The position numbers and the translations under genes are program-made. The notes under the pieces are model-generated. The model did no database searches. It was not told where the DNA came from and worked only from the letters and a program-made list of their open reading frames with translations. A stretch of 64,000 bases of DNA, from assembly GCA_963712305.1 (NCBI GenBank), contig CAVQHI010000002.1:310001-374000 (forward strand), in the 5' to 3' direction. The DNA comes from DATFNI01 sp963712305. GTDB taxonomy: Bacteria > Bacteroidota > Rhodothermia > Balneolales > DATFMH01. Below are positions 9,640-17,621 of this stretch, piece after piece; positions within the stretch are counted from its first letter, which is position 1; every line of letters begins with the position of its first letter.

Positions 9640-10266
9640 TTAATTATTATTGGTATTCATTTTAACTGGCCTAAGCAGATGCGAGAATGTTAGTGAGCCC
9701 ATCTTCCATTTGCCGTTTTCTTTGATATATACCTCAGTCACCATAAAAGGATTGGTGACTTCATGTCTACCAACTACTGCCTGCAAATCAATGTCATTTA
9801 GCAGGATAGCTGTGTTATCAAATATGTTTACTTCAACTCCGTAAACCACAGCTTTCTTATACCAGATGCCGCCGCTTTTAATGGTAGCAAGTTCCTGGGT
9901 TTTCCCCCAGGTTCCTCCCATATGAACGAACATAGCTTTGTCATCAAACAGCACCTTTAATGAATCTACATTTTTGTCTGCCATCCAATCCCATTTCTTT
10001 TTTGAAAGATTGATGATTTCCTGTTGTTCAGGTGTATGACTCTTGGCAGTTTTAATTGTTTCCGTTGGCGGCTGCTGTGCGCAGGACGATTGCACAATCA
10101 TTGTTAATAGACCAACGGTCATTACCATCGTAAAAAAATACATCATACCCATATACTTGTTCGAAATGTAGTTTGCTTTTTTCAAATCAGTCTTTTCAGG
10201 ATTCATTTTTTTCATAACGATCATCCATGTTTTTTGTGAACGAACAGTATCAATGGAAATTGACAT
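9640..10266 (-). CDS. NTF2-like (SnoaL/DUF4440-type) lipoprotein
   Basis: The C-terminal 120 residues form an NTF2-like cone fold, with KKKWDWMADKNVDSLKVLFDD at the start and a final strand pattern GKWKMGSLTFSHL. The N-terminal part holds a hydrophobic stretch followed by QSSC, a probable lipobox. The start is uncertain: the longest frame begins at 10266, a Met at 10215 fits better, and a third Met just before the hydrophobic segment would give the most normal signal peptide. Proteins of this fold have varied catalytic or binding roles, so no specific function is claimed. It is divergent from the AraC regulator. Confidence 0.75.
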   Translation of the reverse strand: MSISIDTVRSQKTWMIVMKKMNPEKTDLKKANYISNKYMGMMYFFTMVMTVGLLTMIVQSSCAQQPPTETIKTAKSHTPEQQEIINLSKKKWDWMADKNVDSLKVLFDDKAMFVHMGGTWGKTQELATIKSGGIWYKKAVVYGVEVNIFDNTAILLNDIDLQAVVGRHEVTNPFMVTEVYIKENGKWKMGSLTFSHLLRPVKMNTNNN

Positions 10267-10439
10267 TCTAATTTTGTTGGGACTTCAATTCAAATTAACT
10301 AAAGAAAACATAACCAATTAACGTCTGCACTTTGTTATACAGATTACTGTATTTCCTACCAATTTTACGGATCCTACCTCTTGCATTATTATACCGTTAT
10401 GGGAATGGTTACATTTCTATCAACAAAACAAAAGGAGAT

Positions 10440-11336
10440 ATGTCGCAGCTATACAGATTTGATACCGTCAGTGAATACAATGATTTTAATAATCATGATA
10501 CATTGCACCCGTTAGTCAGTGTGATTGACTTTTCAAAAGCCGACATGCGCACCGGTAAGAAGATGTATTTTGGTCTCTATTGTATTATTCTGAAAGACGT
10601 AGAGTGCGGCAATTTGAAATACGGTCGAAATTACTACGATTATCAGAAAGGAACCTTGGTCTTTATCTCGCCCGGCCAGGTCGTTGATGTTGAAAACAAA
10701 AAGGAGCCGTATCAACCCCTTGGACATGGATTGGTTTTTCATCCGGACTTGATACACGGAACCTCCCTTGCAAGAACGCTCAGTGAGTACAGTTTTTTCA
10801 GTTATCACACGAATGAGGCCTTACATCTGTCGGAGCGTGAACGGCAGACTGTACTGGATTGCTTTTCAAAAATAGCGTTCGAGTTGAAGCAATCCATCGA
10901 CAAGCACAGCAAGAAACTTATTACCTCTAATATCGAACTGTTTCTGAATTACTGCGAACGGTTTTATGATCGCCAGTTCATTACAAGGGATCATGTCAAC
11001 AGAGGCATTTTAGAAAAGTTTGAAGAACTGTTGAATGGTTATTTTTCATCGGAAAAACCTCAGGAGATCGGCTTGCCTTCGGTTGCCTATTTTGCAGAAG
11101 AGCTTCATTTGTCGGCCAACTACTTTGGCGATCTGATTAAAAAGGAAACCGGGAAATCGGCAAAAGAATACATTCATTACAAAATTATGGAAGTGGCCAA
11201 AAACAGGATCTTCAATACCGATAAAACAGTGAGTGAAATTGCATTCGACTTAGGTTTCAAATATCCGCAACATTTTAGTCGAATGTTTAAAAGCGAGACC
11301 GGTTACTCCCCAAATGAATACAGGTCTTTGAATTAA
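10440..11336 (+). CDS. AraC-family transcriptional regulator
   Basis: This is a 298-residue AraC/XylS regulator. The N-terminal half is a cupin-like sensor region (RYDYQKGTLVFISPGQ-type pattern around residues 75-95). The C-terminal 100 residues contain the two helix-turn-helix motifs, with LSANYFGDLIKKETG and the hallmark IAFDLGFKYPQHFSRMFKSETGYSPNEYR. The ATG at 10440 is chosen over an upstream frame opening at 10332 because AAGGAG precedes it and the upstream extension is an unconserved hydrophobic stretch. It lies divergent to the NTF2-like, flavodoxin and aldo/keto reductase genes and probably controls them. Confidence 0.9.
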   Translation: MSQLYRFDTVSEYNDFNNHDTLHPLVSVIDFSKADMRTGKKMYFGLYCIILKDVECGNLKYGRNYYDYQKGTLVFISPGQVVDVENKKEPYQPLGHGLVFHPDLIHGTSLARTLSEYSFFSYHTNEALHLSERERQTVLDCFSKIAFELKQSIDKHSKKLITSNIELFLNYCERFYDRQFITRDHVNRGILEKFEELLNGYFSSEKPQEIGLPSVAYFAEELHLSANYFGDLIKKETGKSAKEYIHYKIMEVAKNRIFNTDKTVSEIAFDLGFKYPQHFSRMFKSETGYSPNEYRSLN

Positions 11337-11530
11337 TCGAGCGGCTTATGGCATTGGAACGAGCGGCAAAGATAGGATAGCTCAGCTAGCCTGATTAATG
11401 GTCATTGCTTTTCCCAGGTAAAAGGGATTGAATTTCATTGGGCAAAATGGCTTCTCCCTTATTTCCGAACGAATTTCTGGATGTTCTAAGCCTTGTCTGC
11501 GCGGAATATAATTTACAAAATGCACATAGA

Positions 11531-13783
11531 CTAGGATTTCCCATCGGCCTTTATTTTATCTATAAAGGGTTGATGGTAGTATCTCTTGCCTGTGGCTTTA
11601 TACAATGCATTAGCCAAAGCCCCAAAAACCGGGGGAAATGGCGGCTCACCTAAACCGGTTGGATCTATATTACTTTCAACAAAATGAACTTCTATGTCTT
11701 TTGGAGCTTCATTATGTCGGATCATCCGGTATTTGTCGAAATTCTTTTTTTCCGGTACCCCATCAACAAAACTCATATTTCCATACAGAGCATTGCCGAT
11801 GCCGTCGACGACGGCGCCTTCAACCATATTTATGGCAGCGTCTTTATTAATTACTATGCCTATATCCATAGCACTTGTAACTTTCTGAACAACCAGCTCA
11901 CCATTTTGTATCGTCAGATCCACGACATGAGCTGCATATGAATTCATACAAAAATAAGCTGCAACTCCTTTATTCGTGCCCGGACTATTATTCCAGTTTG
12001 ATTTTTCCCGAACTAATTCCAGAACTCCGGCGTATCGATCAGGGTCATATTCGTTATTCTTTCCGACTGGTTTATTTTTTGCCCTTTTCAAAAGTTCAAG
12101 TCGAAACTCGATGGGGTCTTTACCAGCCGCTTCAGCAACCTCGTCCAGAAATGATTGTTCCGCTCCGGCAATAAAATTATAGCGCGGCGCCCTGAACGCA
12201 CCGATACTTATATTGGAATTTATAGACCATGACTCGGCGAGATAATTATCGACAGCACCGGCCGGAAACCTGTTCGCAGCTAATGGGCTTTCGGGTATTC
12301 CTCCCGCCTTGACATGAAAGGCAATCAGGTTATTATTCTTATCTAAAGCAGCCCGGTATGTTGCATGATAGGTCGGACGGTAAATACCGAAAGTCATATC
12401 GTCCTCTCTGGTATATATCATCTTGATCGGAGCTTTCGCTTTTTTAGAAATGAGGGCAGCCTCAACGGGAGTATGCCCATAAGCTCTTCGACCGAAACCA
12501 CCTCCCATCCTCAACATTTTAATATCAATCTTGTCGAGCGGCAGACCAAGTCGTTCAGACAGCGTTCGTTCGGCAAATTCCGGGGCCTGAAGGGGACCTG
12601 CTAATTCAGCTTTTTCATCTGTCACGTTTGCAAAAAAGTTAATCGGTTCCATCGCATTGTGAGCAAGGAAGGGAGCCGTATAGGTTTGCTCAATAACTTT
12701 GGCGGCATTTGCGAATGCAGATTCAGGATCACCGTCTCTGCGAACTATTTGTCCCGGTTTAGACGCTCTTTCTTCCATTTGTGAATAATGATCCTTTGTG
12801 CTTTCAAGCCCTGCGGGTATGGTCACCTGCTGTGATCCGCGCCAGCCCCTTACTGTAATTTTATGGTCCTTTATGGGTTCCCATTCAATCTTTAATTTCT
12901 TTTTGGCCTTCATCACCTGCCAGGTCGTATCCCCGACAATAGCAATCATTTCGGGAAAAGAGTCTGCATCAAATATTCCTCTTGCAAAATTTTCACTAAA
13001 GGTTTCAATAGTAAAGACATCCTTAATTCCGGGCATTGATCGCGCAGCAGAGTCATCAAATGATTTAAGTTTCATACCAAAAGCCGGCGGATGAACAATC
13101 ATTGCTATTAGCATTCCTTCGGCATGATAATCTAAACCGAAGAGGGGTTCGCCGGTAACAATCTTTTTGCCGACCACGTTTTTACGCGAGGATCCGATGA
13201 TTTTAAAATCCTTGACATCTTTAAGTTTCACCTCTTTGGGGGCCTGAAGTTTGGCCGCTGCCGACGCAAACTCTCCATAATTGGCAGATTTTCTGGATTT
13301 CCTATGGTATAAAACTCCGGCTTCTGTTGTAATCTCACCGACGGGAACAGCCCAATTTTTAGCTGCAACTTCCATAAGCATCCGTCGAGCTGAAGCCCCT
13401 GCCACCCGCAATCCCTTCCAGCCTTGCCTTATAGCCTCACTTCCACCTGCCATCTGTCTGGTATAGAGGGCAGTATTAAAGGGCGCCTGCTCAACTATTA
13501 CCCTTTTCCAGTCGGCATCGAGTTCTTCCGCCACGATCATCGGCATGGAAGTTATTACATTTTGTCCAAACTCCGGGTTGGGCGACTTGATCGTTACTAA
13601 CCCATTTTTATCGATCTCTAAAAAAGCATTTATCTCAAACCACTCATCAGACAGTTCTGATGAACTTTTTGCGACAGATTTTTGAAAAAATCCCCAATTG
13701 AACCCAAGCACTAAACCTCCACCGGCAAGGGCCATAGTTTTCAGGAAAGTTCGTCTTCCCATCGATGTTTTAACACTTTCCAT
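11531..13783 (-). CDS. Molybdopterin-binding subunit of xanthine dehydrogenase-family (IorB-like) oxidoreductase
   Basis: This 750-residue large subunit binds the molybdenum-molybdopterin cytosine dinucleotide cofactor. It resembles isoquinoline 1-oxidoreductase/aldehyde oxidase beta subunits. A twin-arginine signal with RRTFLK at residues 10-15 and a following hydrophobic stretch indicate Tat export with its partner. Cofactor-contact segments include MLRMGGGFGRRAYG and the C-terminal PTGLGEPPFPP with the usual glutamate. The (2Fe-2S) subunit lies 12 bp upstream. The substrate could be an aldehyde or N-heterocycle. A C-terminal fragment of a different IorB homologue lies at 14709-14924. Confidence 0.92.
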   Translation of the reverse strand: MESVKTSMGRRTFLKTMALAGGGLVLGFNWGFFQKSVAKSSSELSDEWFEINAFLEIDKNGLVTIKSPNPEFGQNVITSMPMIVAEELDADWKRVIVEQAPFNTALYTRQMAGGSEAIRQGWKGLRVAGASARRMLMEVAAKNWAVPVGEITTEAGVLYHRKSRKSANYGEFASAAAKLQAPKEVKLKDVKDFKIIGSSRKNVVGKKIVTGEPLFGLDYHAEGMLIAMIVHPPAFGMKLKSFDDSAARSMPGIKDVFTIETFSENFARGIFDADSFPEMIAIVGDTTWQVMKAKKKLKIEWEPIKDHKITVRGWRGSQQVTIPAGLESTKDHYSQMEERASKPGQIVRRDGDPESAFANAAKVIEQTYTAPFLAHNAMEPINFFANVTDEKAELAGPLQAPEFAERTLSERLGLPLDKIDIKMLRMGGGFGRRAYGHTPVEAALISKKAKAPIKMIYTREDDMTFGIYRPTYHATYRAALDKNNNLIAFHVKAGGIPESPLAANRFPAGAVDNYLAESWSINSNISIGAFRAPRYNFIAGAEQSFLDEVAEAAGKDPIEFRLELLKRAKNKPVGKNNEYDPDRYAGVLELVREKSNWNNSPGTNKGVAAYFCMNSYAAHVVDLTIQNGELVVQKVTSAMDIGIVINKDAAINMVEGAVVDGIGNALYGNMSFVDGVPEKKNFDKYRMIRHNEAPKDIEVHFVESNIDPTGLGEPPFPPVFGALANALYKATGKRYYHQPFIDKIKADGKS

Positions 13784-13795
13784 AATACTCGAGTT

Positions 13796-14251
13796 TTAGG
13801 TGTTAGCGGCTGCTTTAATGGCTTTTTTGATTCTCAGATAGGTACCACATCGACATATATTCCCACTCATCGCTGCTTCAATTTCTTCATCGGAAGGATT
13901 CGGATTTGATTTCAACAGGGCGGCCGCATTCATAATCTGACCCGTCTGACAATAACCACATTGAGTTACATCATACTCCAACCAGGCTCGTTGTAGGGGA
14001 TGATCGCCATCTTCAGAAAGACCTTCGATGGTTGTTATTTTCGCATTTCCAATGGCTGAAACCGGCAGGGAACAGGAGCGAACAGCATTATCATTGAAGT
14101 GCACCGTACATGCTCCACACTGCGCAATGCCACATCCGAATTTTGTGCCGGGGAGATTTAAATGATCCCGCAATACCCACAATAATGGGGTGTCCGGGTC
14201 AATATCAACCTGGTATTCTTTATTATTAATATTGAGTTTATACGTTGCCAT
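13796..14251 (-). CDS. (2Fe-2S) iron-sulfur subunit of molybdenum oxidoreductase (IorA-like)
   Basis: This 151-residue small subunit carries two [2Fe-2S] clusters. The plant-type ferredoxin cluster ligands are in FGCGIAQCGACTVHF. The second domain has CGYCQTGQIM and ICRCGTYLRI, the CxxC...CxC pattern of the molybdenum hydroxylase family. It transfers electrons from the molybdenum subunit encoded just downstream. The two genes form an operon. No cytochrome c or FAD subunit follows, as in the two-subunit isoquinoline oxidoreductase type. Confidence 0.94.
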   Translation of the reverse strand: MATYKLNINNKEYQVDIDPDTPLLWVLRDHLNLPGTKFGCGIAQCGACTVHFNDNAVRSCSLPVSAIGNAKITTIEGLSEDGDHPLQRAWLEYDVTQCGYCQTGQIMNAAALLKSNPNPSDEEIEAAMSGNICRCGTYLRIKKAIKAAANT

Positions 14252-14598
14252 CGGCTTATTTGTTTAATTAAACTATACCAGTCTAAACATTAAATATATT
14301 TGCAGAACGATAGTATCAATTACGTAATTCAAACAAATCCGTACGCTATTCAAACATTTCCTTCCTTCGGCCCGGAAGAAGCCGTTAAACTTGGATGAGA
14401 AGAAGTTGGCGGCTTAATCGGAAAAACCGGTTTCTTTGTCAAAGATGAGTCCCTTAGGTACTAATACTTCTCTTAAAAAGAGTAACATCTAATTATAGAG
14501 AAACTTGTATACAAACTACGGATTTATCTACCATTTCTACAGTTTGAATTCTCTTACATAGTGTATAGTGTTTGCTTTGCAGGAGTGTTTAACCCTGT

Positions 14599-14681
14599 AA
14601 GAGGAGGCTTTGCAAAACCCTACTATTAAGCCTCTCCTGTATATCAGGAGAGGTTTGGTGAGGTAAAATAAAGGTTTTGCA
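14599..14681 (-). repeat. Intergenic repeat with CCTCTCCTG palindrome, copy 2
   Basis: This is the inverted counterpart of 6487-6571: the reverse complement reads almost identically, including ACCTCACCAAACCTCTCCTG and the matching stem. The two copies sit inside the outer 97-bp inverted repeats. No ORF is encoded. Confidence 0.8.
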
Positions 14682-14708
14682 AGGCCTCCTAAGAAAAATA
14701 ATAAAGTT

Positions 14709-14924
14709 AAAGGATGGCATGATGGTTCAGATCGCGACACCTGTAAAATGCCCGGAATAACGAACATGCCACCAGTTGAGCTACACATCATGGAGAATGA
14801 GGTAGACGCAACGGGAGTCGGAGAACCCGGCCTGGCACCATTCGTTCCGGTCCTGACTAACGCCATCAATGACCTGACAGGTAAACGAATGAGAAAATTC
14901 CCATTTGATCTGAAGAAGGTCTGA
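14709..14924 (+). pseudogene. C-terminal remnant of an IorB-like molybdopterin subunit
   Basis: Reading on the plus strand to the TGA at 14922-14924 gives about 70 codons. They include PPVELHIMENE, GVGEPGLAPFVPVLTNAI and TGKRMRKFPF, the terminal segment of isoquinoline oxidoreductase/aldehyde dehydrogenase molybdenum subunits. Everything upstream of this segment is missing. It is not a copy of the intact neighbour at 11531-13783, whose C-terminus differs at many positions, and it lies on the opposite strand. It is a relic of a second, lost oxidoreductase gene. Confidence 0.8.
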
Positions 14925-14983
14925 GAACACCTGTAAAGGAACTCCCTGGTCTGAACAATTCTCGGGGAAAAGTTGGATCTCGT

Positions 14984-15110
14984 TTTGCAACCGGCGATGA
15001 TCTTGTCAAGTTAAACAATCGTATCTGAATGTAAACGAGATCCTTCGGCCCCAAACGAACTTACTCTGATAATGAATCTTGGGTTGGGCCTCAGGATGAC
15101 ATCTTCATGT
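14984..15110. repeat. Degenerate MITE-like palindromic element
   Basis: The segment holds GGATCTCGTTTTGCAACC at its left and AACGAGATCC further right, then CAGGATGACATCTT. All three blocks recur in the 140-bp palindromic element at 37668-37807. This copy is longer, rearranged and decayed. It encodes nothing recognisable. Confidence 0.6.
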
Positions 15111-15183
15111 TTGGAGCTGTCATTTCAAGTCCCGACTCATCAGGAGCAGGATTGCCAGTGGTTTAGGTTGCAGATGGTGAACC

Positions 15184-15411
15184 TTATATCTTAACCATCG
15201 CTTTAATGGCTTTCCAGTTGTTCATAGACTCGTACCCGTTCGGCACTCCGTCGAGGTCTACGGCCATATCAAAAACCGGGGTCGGTCCGCCTCTGAAAGT
15301 GGTATTTCCATAGAATAATGGGCGAAGAAAACCAGTGCTTTGACCGTGCGGTATACCCACGTACCCTACGGTCCCTCCAGACCGTGCAATCGTGTCAGCC
15401 TTTTTCCCTAC
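15184..15411 (-). pseudogene. Remnant of zinc-type alcohol dehydrogenase
   Basis: On the minus strand about 75 codons read IARSGGTVGYVGIPHG, then TTFRGGPTPVFDMAVDLD and finally VPNGYESMNNWKAIKAMVKI with a stop at 15184-15186. This is the C-terminal third of a zinc-dependent alcohol dehydrogenase. The part that normally separates GGPTPV from VFD...VDLD is deleted in frame, and a stop lies just upstream near 15412. The catalytic zinc domain is absent. The fragment lies in the decayed zone beyond the IorAB operon. Confidence 0.72.
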
Positions 15412-15531
15412 TCACGATTTTTTAGTATCCCGTGGCATGCCCCTCACGGTCGCCGAGCGCGCGCGTTCGCTGATCATCGGATTCAACAATCTTGCGCAGT
15501 TCGTTTGTTGACCAGGTACTCATTGGGAAAT

Positions 15532-15690
15532 TTTGAATTTTGTCCGCCACGGCGGATTGAATTGGAAAGTCGTCTTACGTTTCACATCAATTCTATAGTC
15601 GAATCCACGTTACACTACCAATGTAAACATGCATCGCTGGCAGGGGCGTATACAAAAGGCGGGAAACCTGATACAAATTACGTTTAATGA
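15532..15690 (+). repeat. Degenerate duplicated segment, copy A
   Basis: This stretch resembles 20535-20712, sharing TTTTGAATTTT, TTGAATTGG, a CACATCAATT-like core and the block GGCGGGAAACC. Both copies include a short frame beginning HRWQGRIQKAGN. Here it ends after about 24 codons (TFNDYKQ, then stop). A 14-bp palindrome TCCGCCACGGCGGA interrupts the shared sequence at 15543-15556. The family is not recognised. Confidence 0.6.
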
Positions 15691-15781
15691 CTATAAGCAA
15701 TAGTTACAACATATAGCATAATCGAAGAAAGGACACTGAGAACTCAGAGAACCTCAGAGGGTCACAGAGTAAATATCCGTT

Positions 15782-16087
15782 TCAAAACTCGTAGTGTCTT
15801 TGTCCTTCAGGTATTTTTCTTACCAGGTCTATGTTTTCGATGATACGATCCAGGGTACGGAATAACGACTTGGTGTCCGTCAGGTTGCCGAAAAAGACCT
15901 CGGTAAGTTCTTCTTCGTCCAACGACCGGAGTTCATCAATTAATTCTGTGACTTTGTTAAAATACTCCTCTTCGTTTTTGCAATGAGAGGCCAACGCTCC
16001 GAATTGAATGGTCAAATCGTGATTGAATTTTTCTGCTTCAATGAGAATTCCCTGATAGGTTTCTGTTGACAGGTCGTCAGTATCCAT
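15782..16087 (-). CDS. Conserved-looking hypothetical protein, 101 aa
   Basis: The ATG at 16087 gives a 101-residue acidic helical protein starting MDTDDLSTETYQGILIEAEK and ending GQRHYEF. An upstream extension in the same frame runs to 16363 but is probably non-coding, since it covers repeat sequence. The protein has no signal peptide or membrane segment. I recognise no domain. It sits alone among transposon debris, with REP-like repeats upstream. It may be a short cytoplasmic protein of a Bacteroidota-specific family; that is a guess. Confidence 0.55.
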   Translation of the reverse strand: MDTDDLSTETYQGILIEAEKFNHDLTIQFGALASHCKNEEEYFNKVTELIDELRSLDEEELTEVFFGNLTDTKSLFRTLDRIIENIDLVRKIPEGQRHYEF

Positions 16088-16198
16088 AGTTGGTTTGAGA
16101 TGATGCCTAACGGAATGCGAGTATATTAACACCTTCCTAAGTTCCCGATTTTTACCCGACGATGCTATTAGAATCTGTTCCAAAATTTCACAAAACGA

Positions 16199-16310
16199 CC
16201 AGCATCCCGTCAGGGATTCAATATCGGTAGAATAACACGAATCCTCTCTCCACCACCGTACCGTTAGGTACGGAATATGACCCAGGCGTCTCAATCCGGA
16301 TAAGTATGTT
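16199..16310 (-). repeat. REP-like repeat, left arm of inverted pair
   Basis: TCCCGTCAGGGATTCAATAT and CCGTACCGTTAGGTACGG form two small hairpins. A related copy in the opposite orientation is found at 16553-16670. The two flank the 97-bp repeat and the transposase remnant, a layout typical of REP elements paired with REP-associated tyrosine transposases. Confidence 0.65.
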
Positions 16311-16341
16311 AAAAAATCACAGATACCGCGTGTAATTACAT

Positions 16342-16438
16342 ACAATGAACTACCCCGCTGCAAGCAGACGGGGTATCAACATGGGTTTTATTTTTGTTTC
16401 GCCGCAAGCGGCGGGGAATTAAACCCATAGTGATTAAA
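16342..16438. repeat. 97-bp inverted repeat, right copy
   Basis: This is the exact reverse complement of 6129-6225 over all 97 bases. It contains the same two hairpins. It lies directly before the in-frame C-terminal codons of a REP-associated transposase, which may mark the source of the element. Confidence 0.93.
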
Positions 16439-16549
16439 AATCAGGAAGAACATCACAGAAAAAGAACCTTCCTGGAAGAATATGTTGTCCTGTTAAAGAA
16501 AGCTCACGTGGATTACGATGAACGTTACCTGTTTAAACCGGTTCTTTGA
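16439..16549 (+). pseudogene. C-terminal remnant of REP-associated tyrosine transposase (RAYT)
   Basis: Thirty-six codons read EEHHRKRTFLEEYVVLLKKA followed by DYDERYLFKPVL and a TGA. This matches the characteristic C-terminal tail of IS200/IS605-like REP-associated tyrosine transposases. The catalytic HUH and tyrosine parts are absent; the 97-bp repeat ends immediately upstream. REP-like palindromes on both sides support the identification. Confidence 0.7.
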
Positions 16550-16552
16550 TAT

Positions 16553-16670
16553 ATTCCGTACCTGACGGCACGGTATTCAGACGGGGCGTAGGGTTGCTAC
16601 CGATATTGAGTCCCTGACGGGACGACAACAGCCGATATGGTATGACTATCCGGAATCACGATAGTCGTCA
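16553..16670 (+). repeat. REP-like repeat, right arm of inverted pair
   Basis: The reverse complement contains GTCCCGTCAGGGACTCAATA and a CCGTGCCGTCAGGTACGG hairpin, matching the element at 16199-16310 in opposite orientation. It starts directly after the transposase stop codon. Confidence 0.65.
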
Positions 16671-16765
16671 TCGATACTGCGGGACTAAGAAACGCAAAAA
16701 AATTAGCAAGAGCACTTTGCGAACCTGACGTGCCTTGCGGTTATATATCAGTAATGTATTAATTT

Positions 16766-17505
16766 TTACTCTTGATCAACCGGAAAACGAACACCCGTAA
16801 CCTGCTCACAGGCAGCAAGAAATTTTTCCTGCAGAGCAATGTTATCAGCTTCGGGATGATAATTCGCTTCTCTTTTGTGATGGAAATACCTGCTGCTGAC
16901 TTTCGCTTGTTTATCGTCGCTCACCGCCAGCCATACCTGTGTCTCGAAACCTTTCCCGAGATCATCCGGAGCACCGCGACCCCCCATCTTTGTGGGGACC
17001 CAACCGGGGCCGACGGCATTGGCATATACTTCCGGCCATTTGCGGGCTACGGCTTTCATTAACAGAACTACATGCAATTTTGAATCTGAGTAACTTACAT
17101 TGCCTTTGCCCGATATTATTTTCTTCAGAGAAGGATCACCGTGCTTATGCATCCCCGAACTGAGGTAAATCAGGCGTTTCGGCTTTTGAATCAGGCAGGT
17201 CAGGATGTAAGGGGCCAATGTGTTTACGGCCTGTCCTTGCCCGCGGCCCGGTAAACCCCGGCATTATGAATGACAGCATCAAAATAACCCAATGCATTCA
17301 CCTCATCTGCTAGGGATTTGGTTTCTTCGATACTGGAAAGGTCTCCGAGGAGGATGGCTTCAGCATCAGTTACCTCCCTTTTTACATCTTCGGCCCGTTG
17401 TTCGTTGCGTGCATGCAAGACAACCTGGTGTCCTTTATCTAATAACGCCTTGCCTGCCAATTGCCCTAACCCGTCAGATGAGCCGGTTATGAATATTCGT
17501 GCCAT
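16766..17505 (-). pseudogene. Broken SDR-family oxidoreductase
   Basis: Two adjacent minus-strand frames make up one short-chain dehydrogenase. The first (17505-17224) has MARIFITGSSDGLGQLAGKA, the cofactor loop, and HNAGVY. The second (17218-16766) resumes at AVNTLAPYILTCL and carries the YSDSKLH active-site region and AVGPGWVPTKMGG. A family member would have about ten further residues between GKDR and AVNTLAPY, so an out-of-frame internal deletion near 17220 is likely rather than a single-base error. The gene is probably dead. Confidence 0.78.
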
Positions 17506-17621
17506 TTTTAAATATTCGGTCCTTAAACATATAATAAACTATTGTTATACAATAATTTTTGAATTTTGAATTGGGAAGGCGTCAGGGCGGTTCAATACCG
17601 ACAGACGCCTATACCGATCAA

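Noticed and set aside
10332..10439. N-terminal hydrophobic extension of the AraC regulator
   Set aside because: The AAGGAG before the ATG at 10440 and the usual family N-terminus favour the shorter protein; a membrane-anchored AraC protein is not supported.
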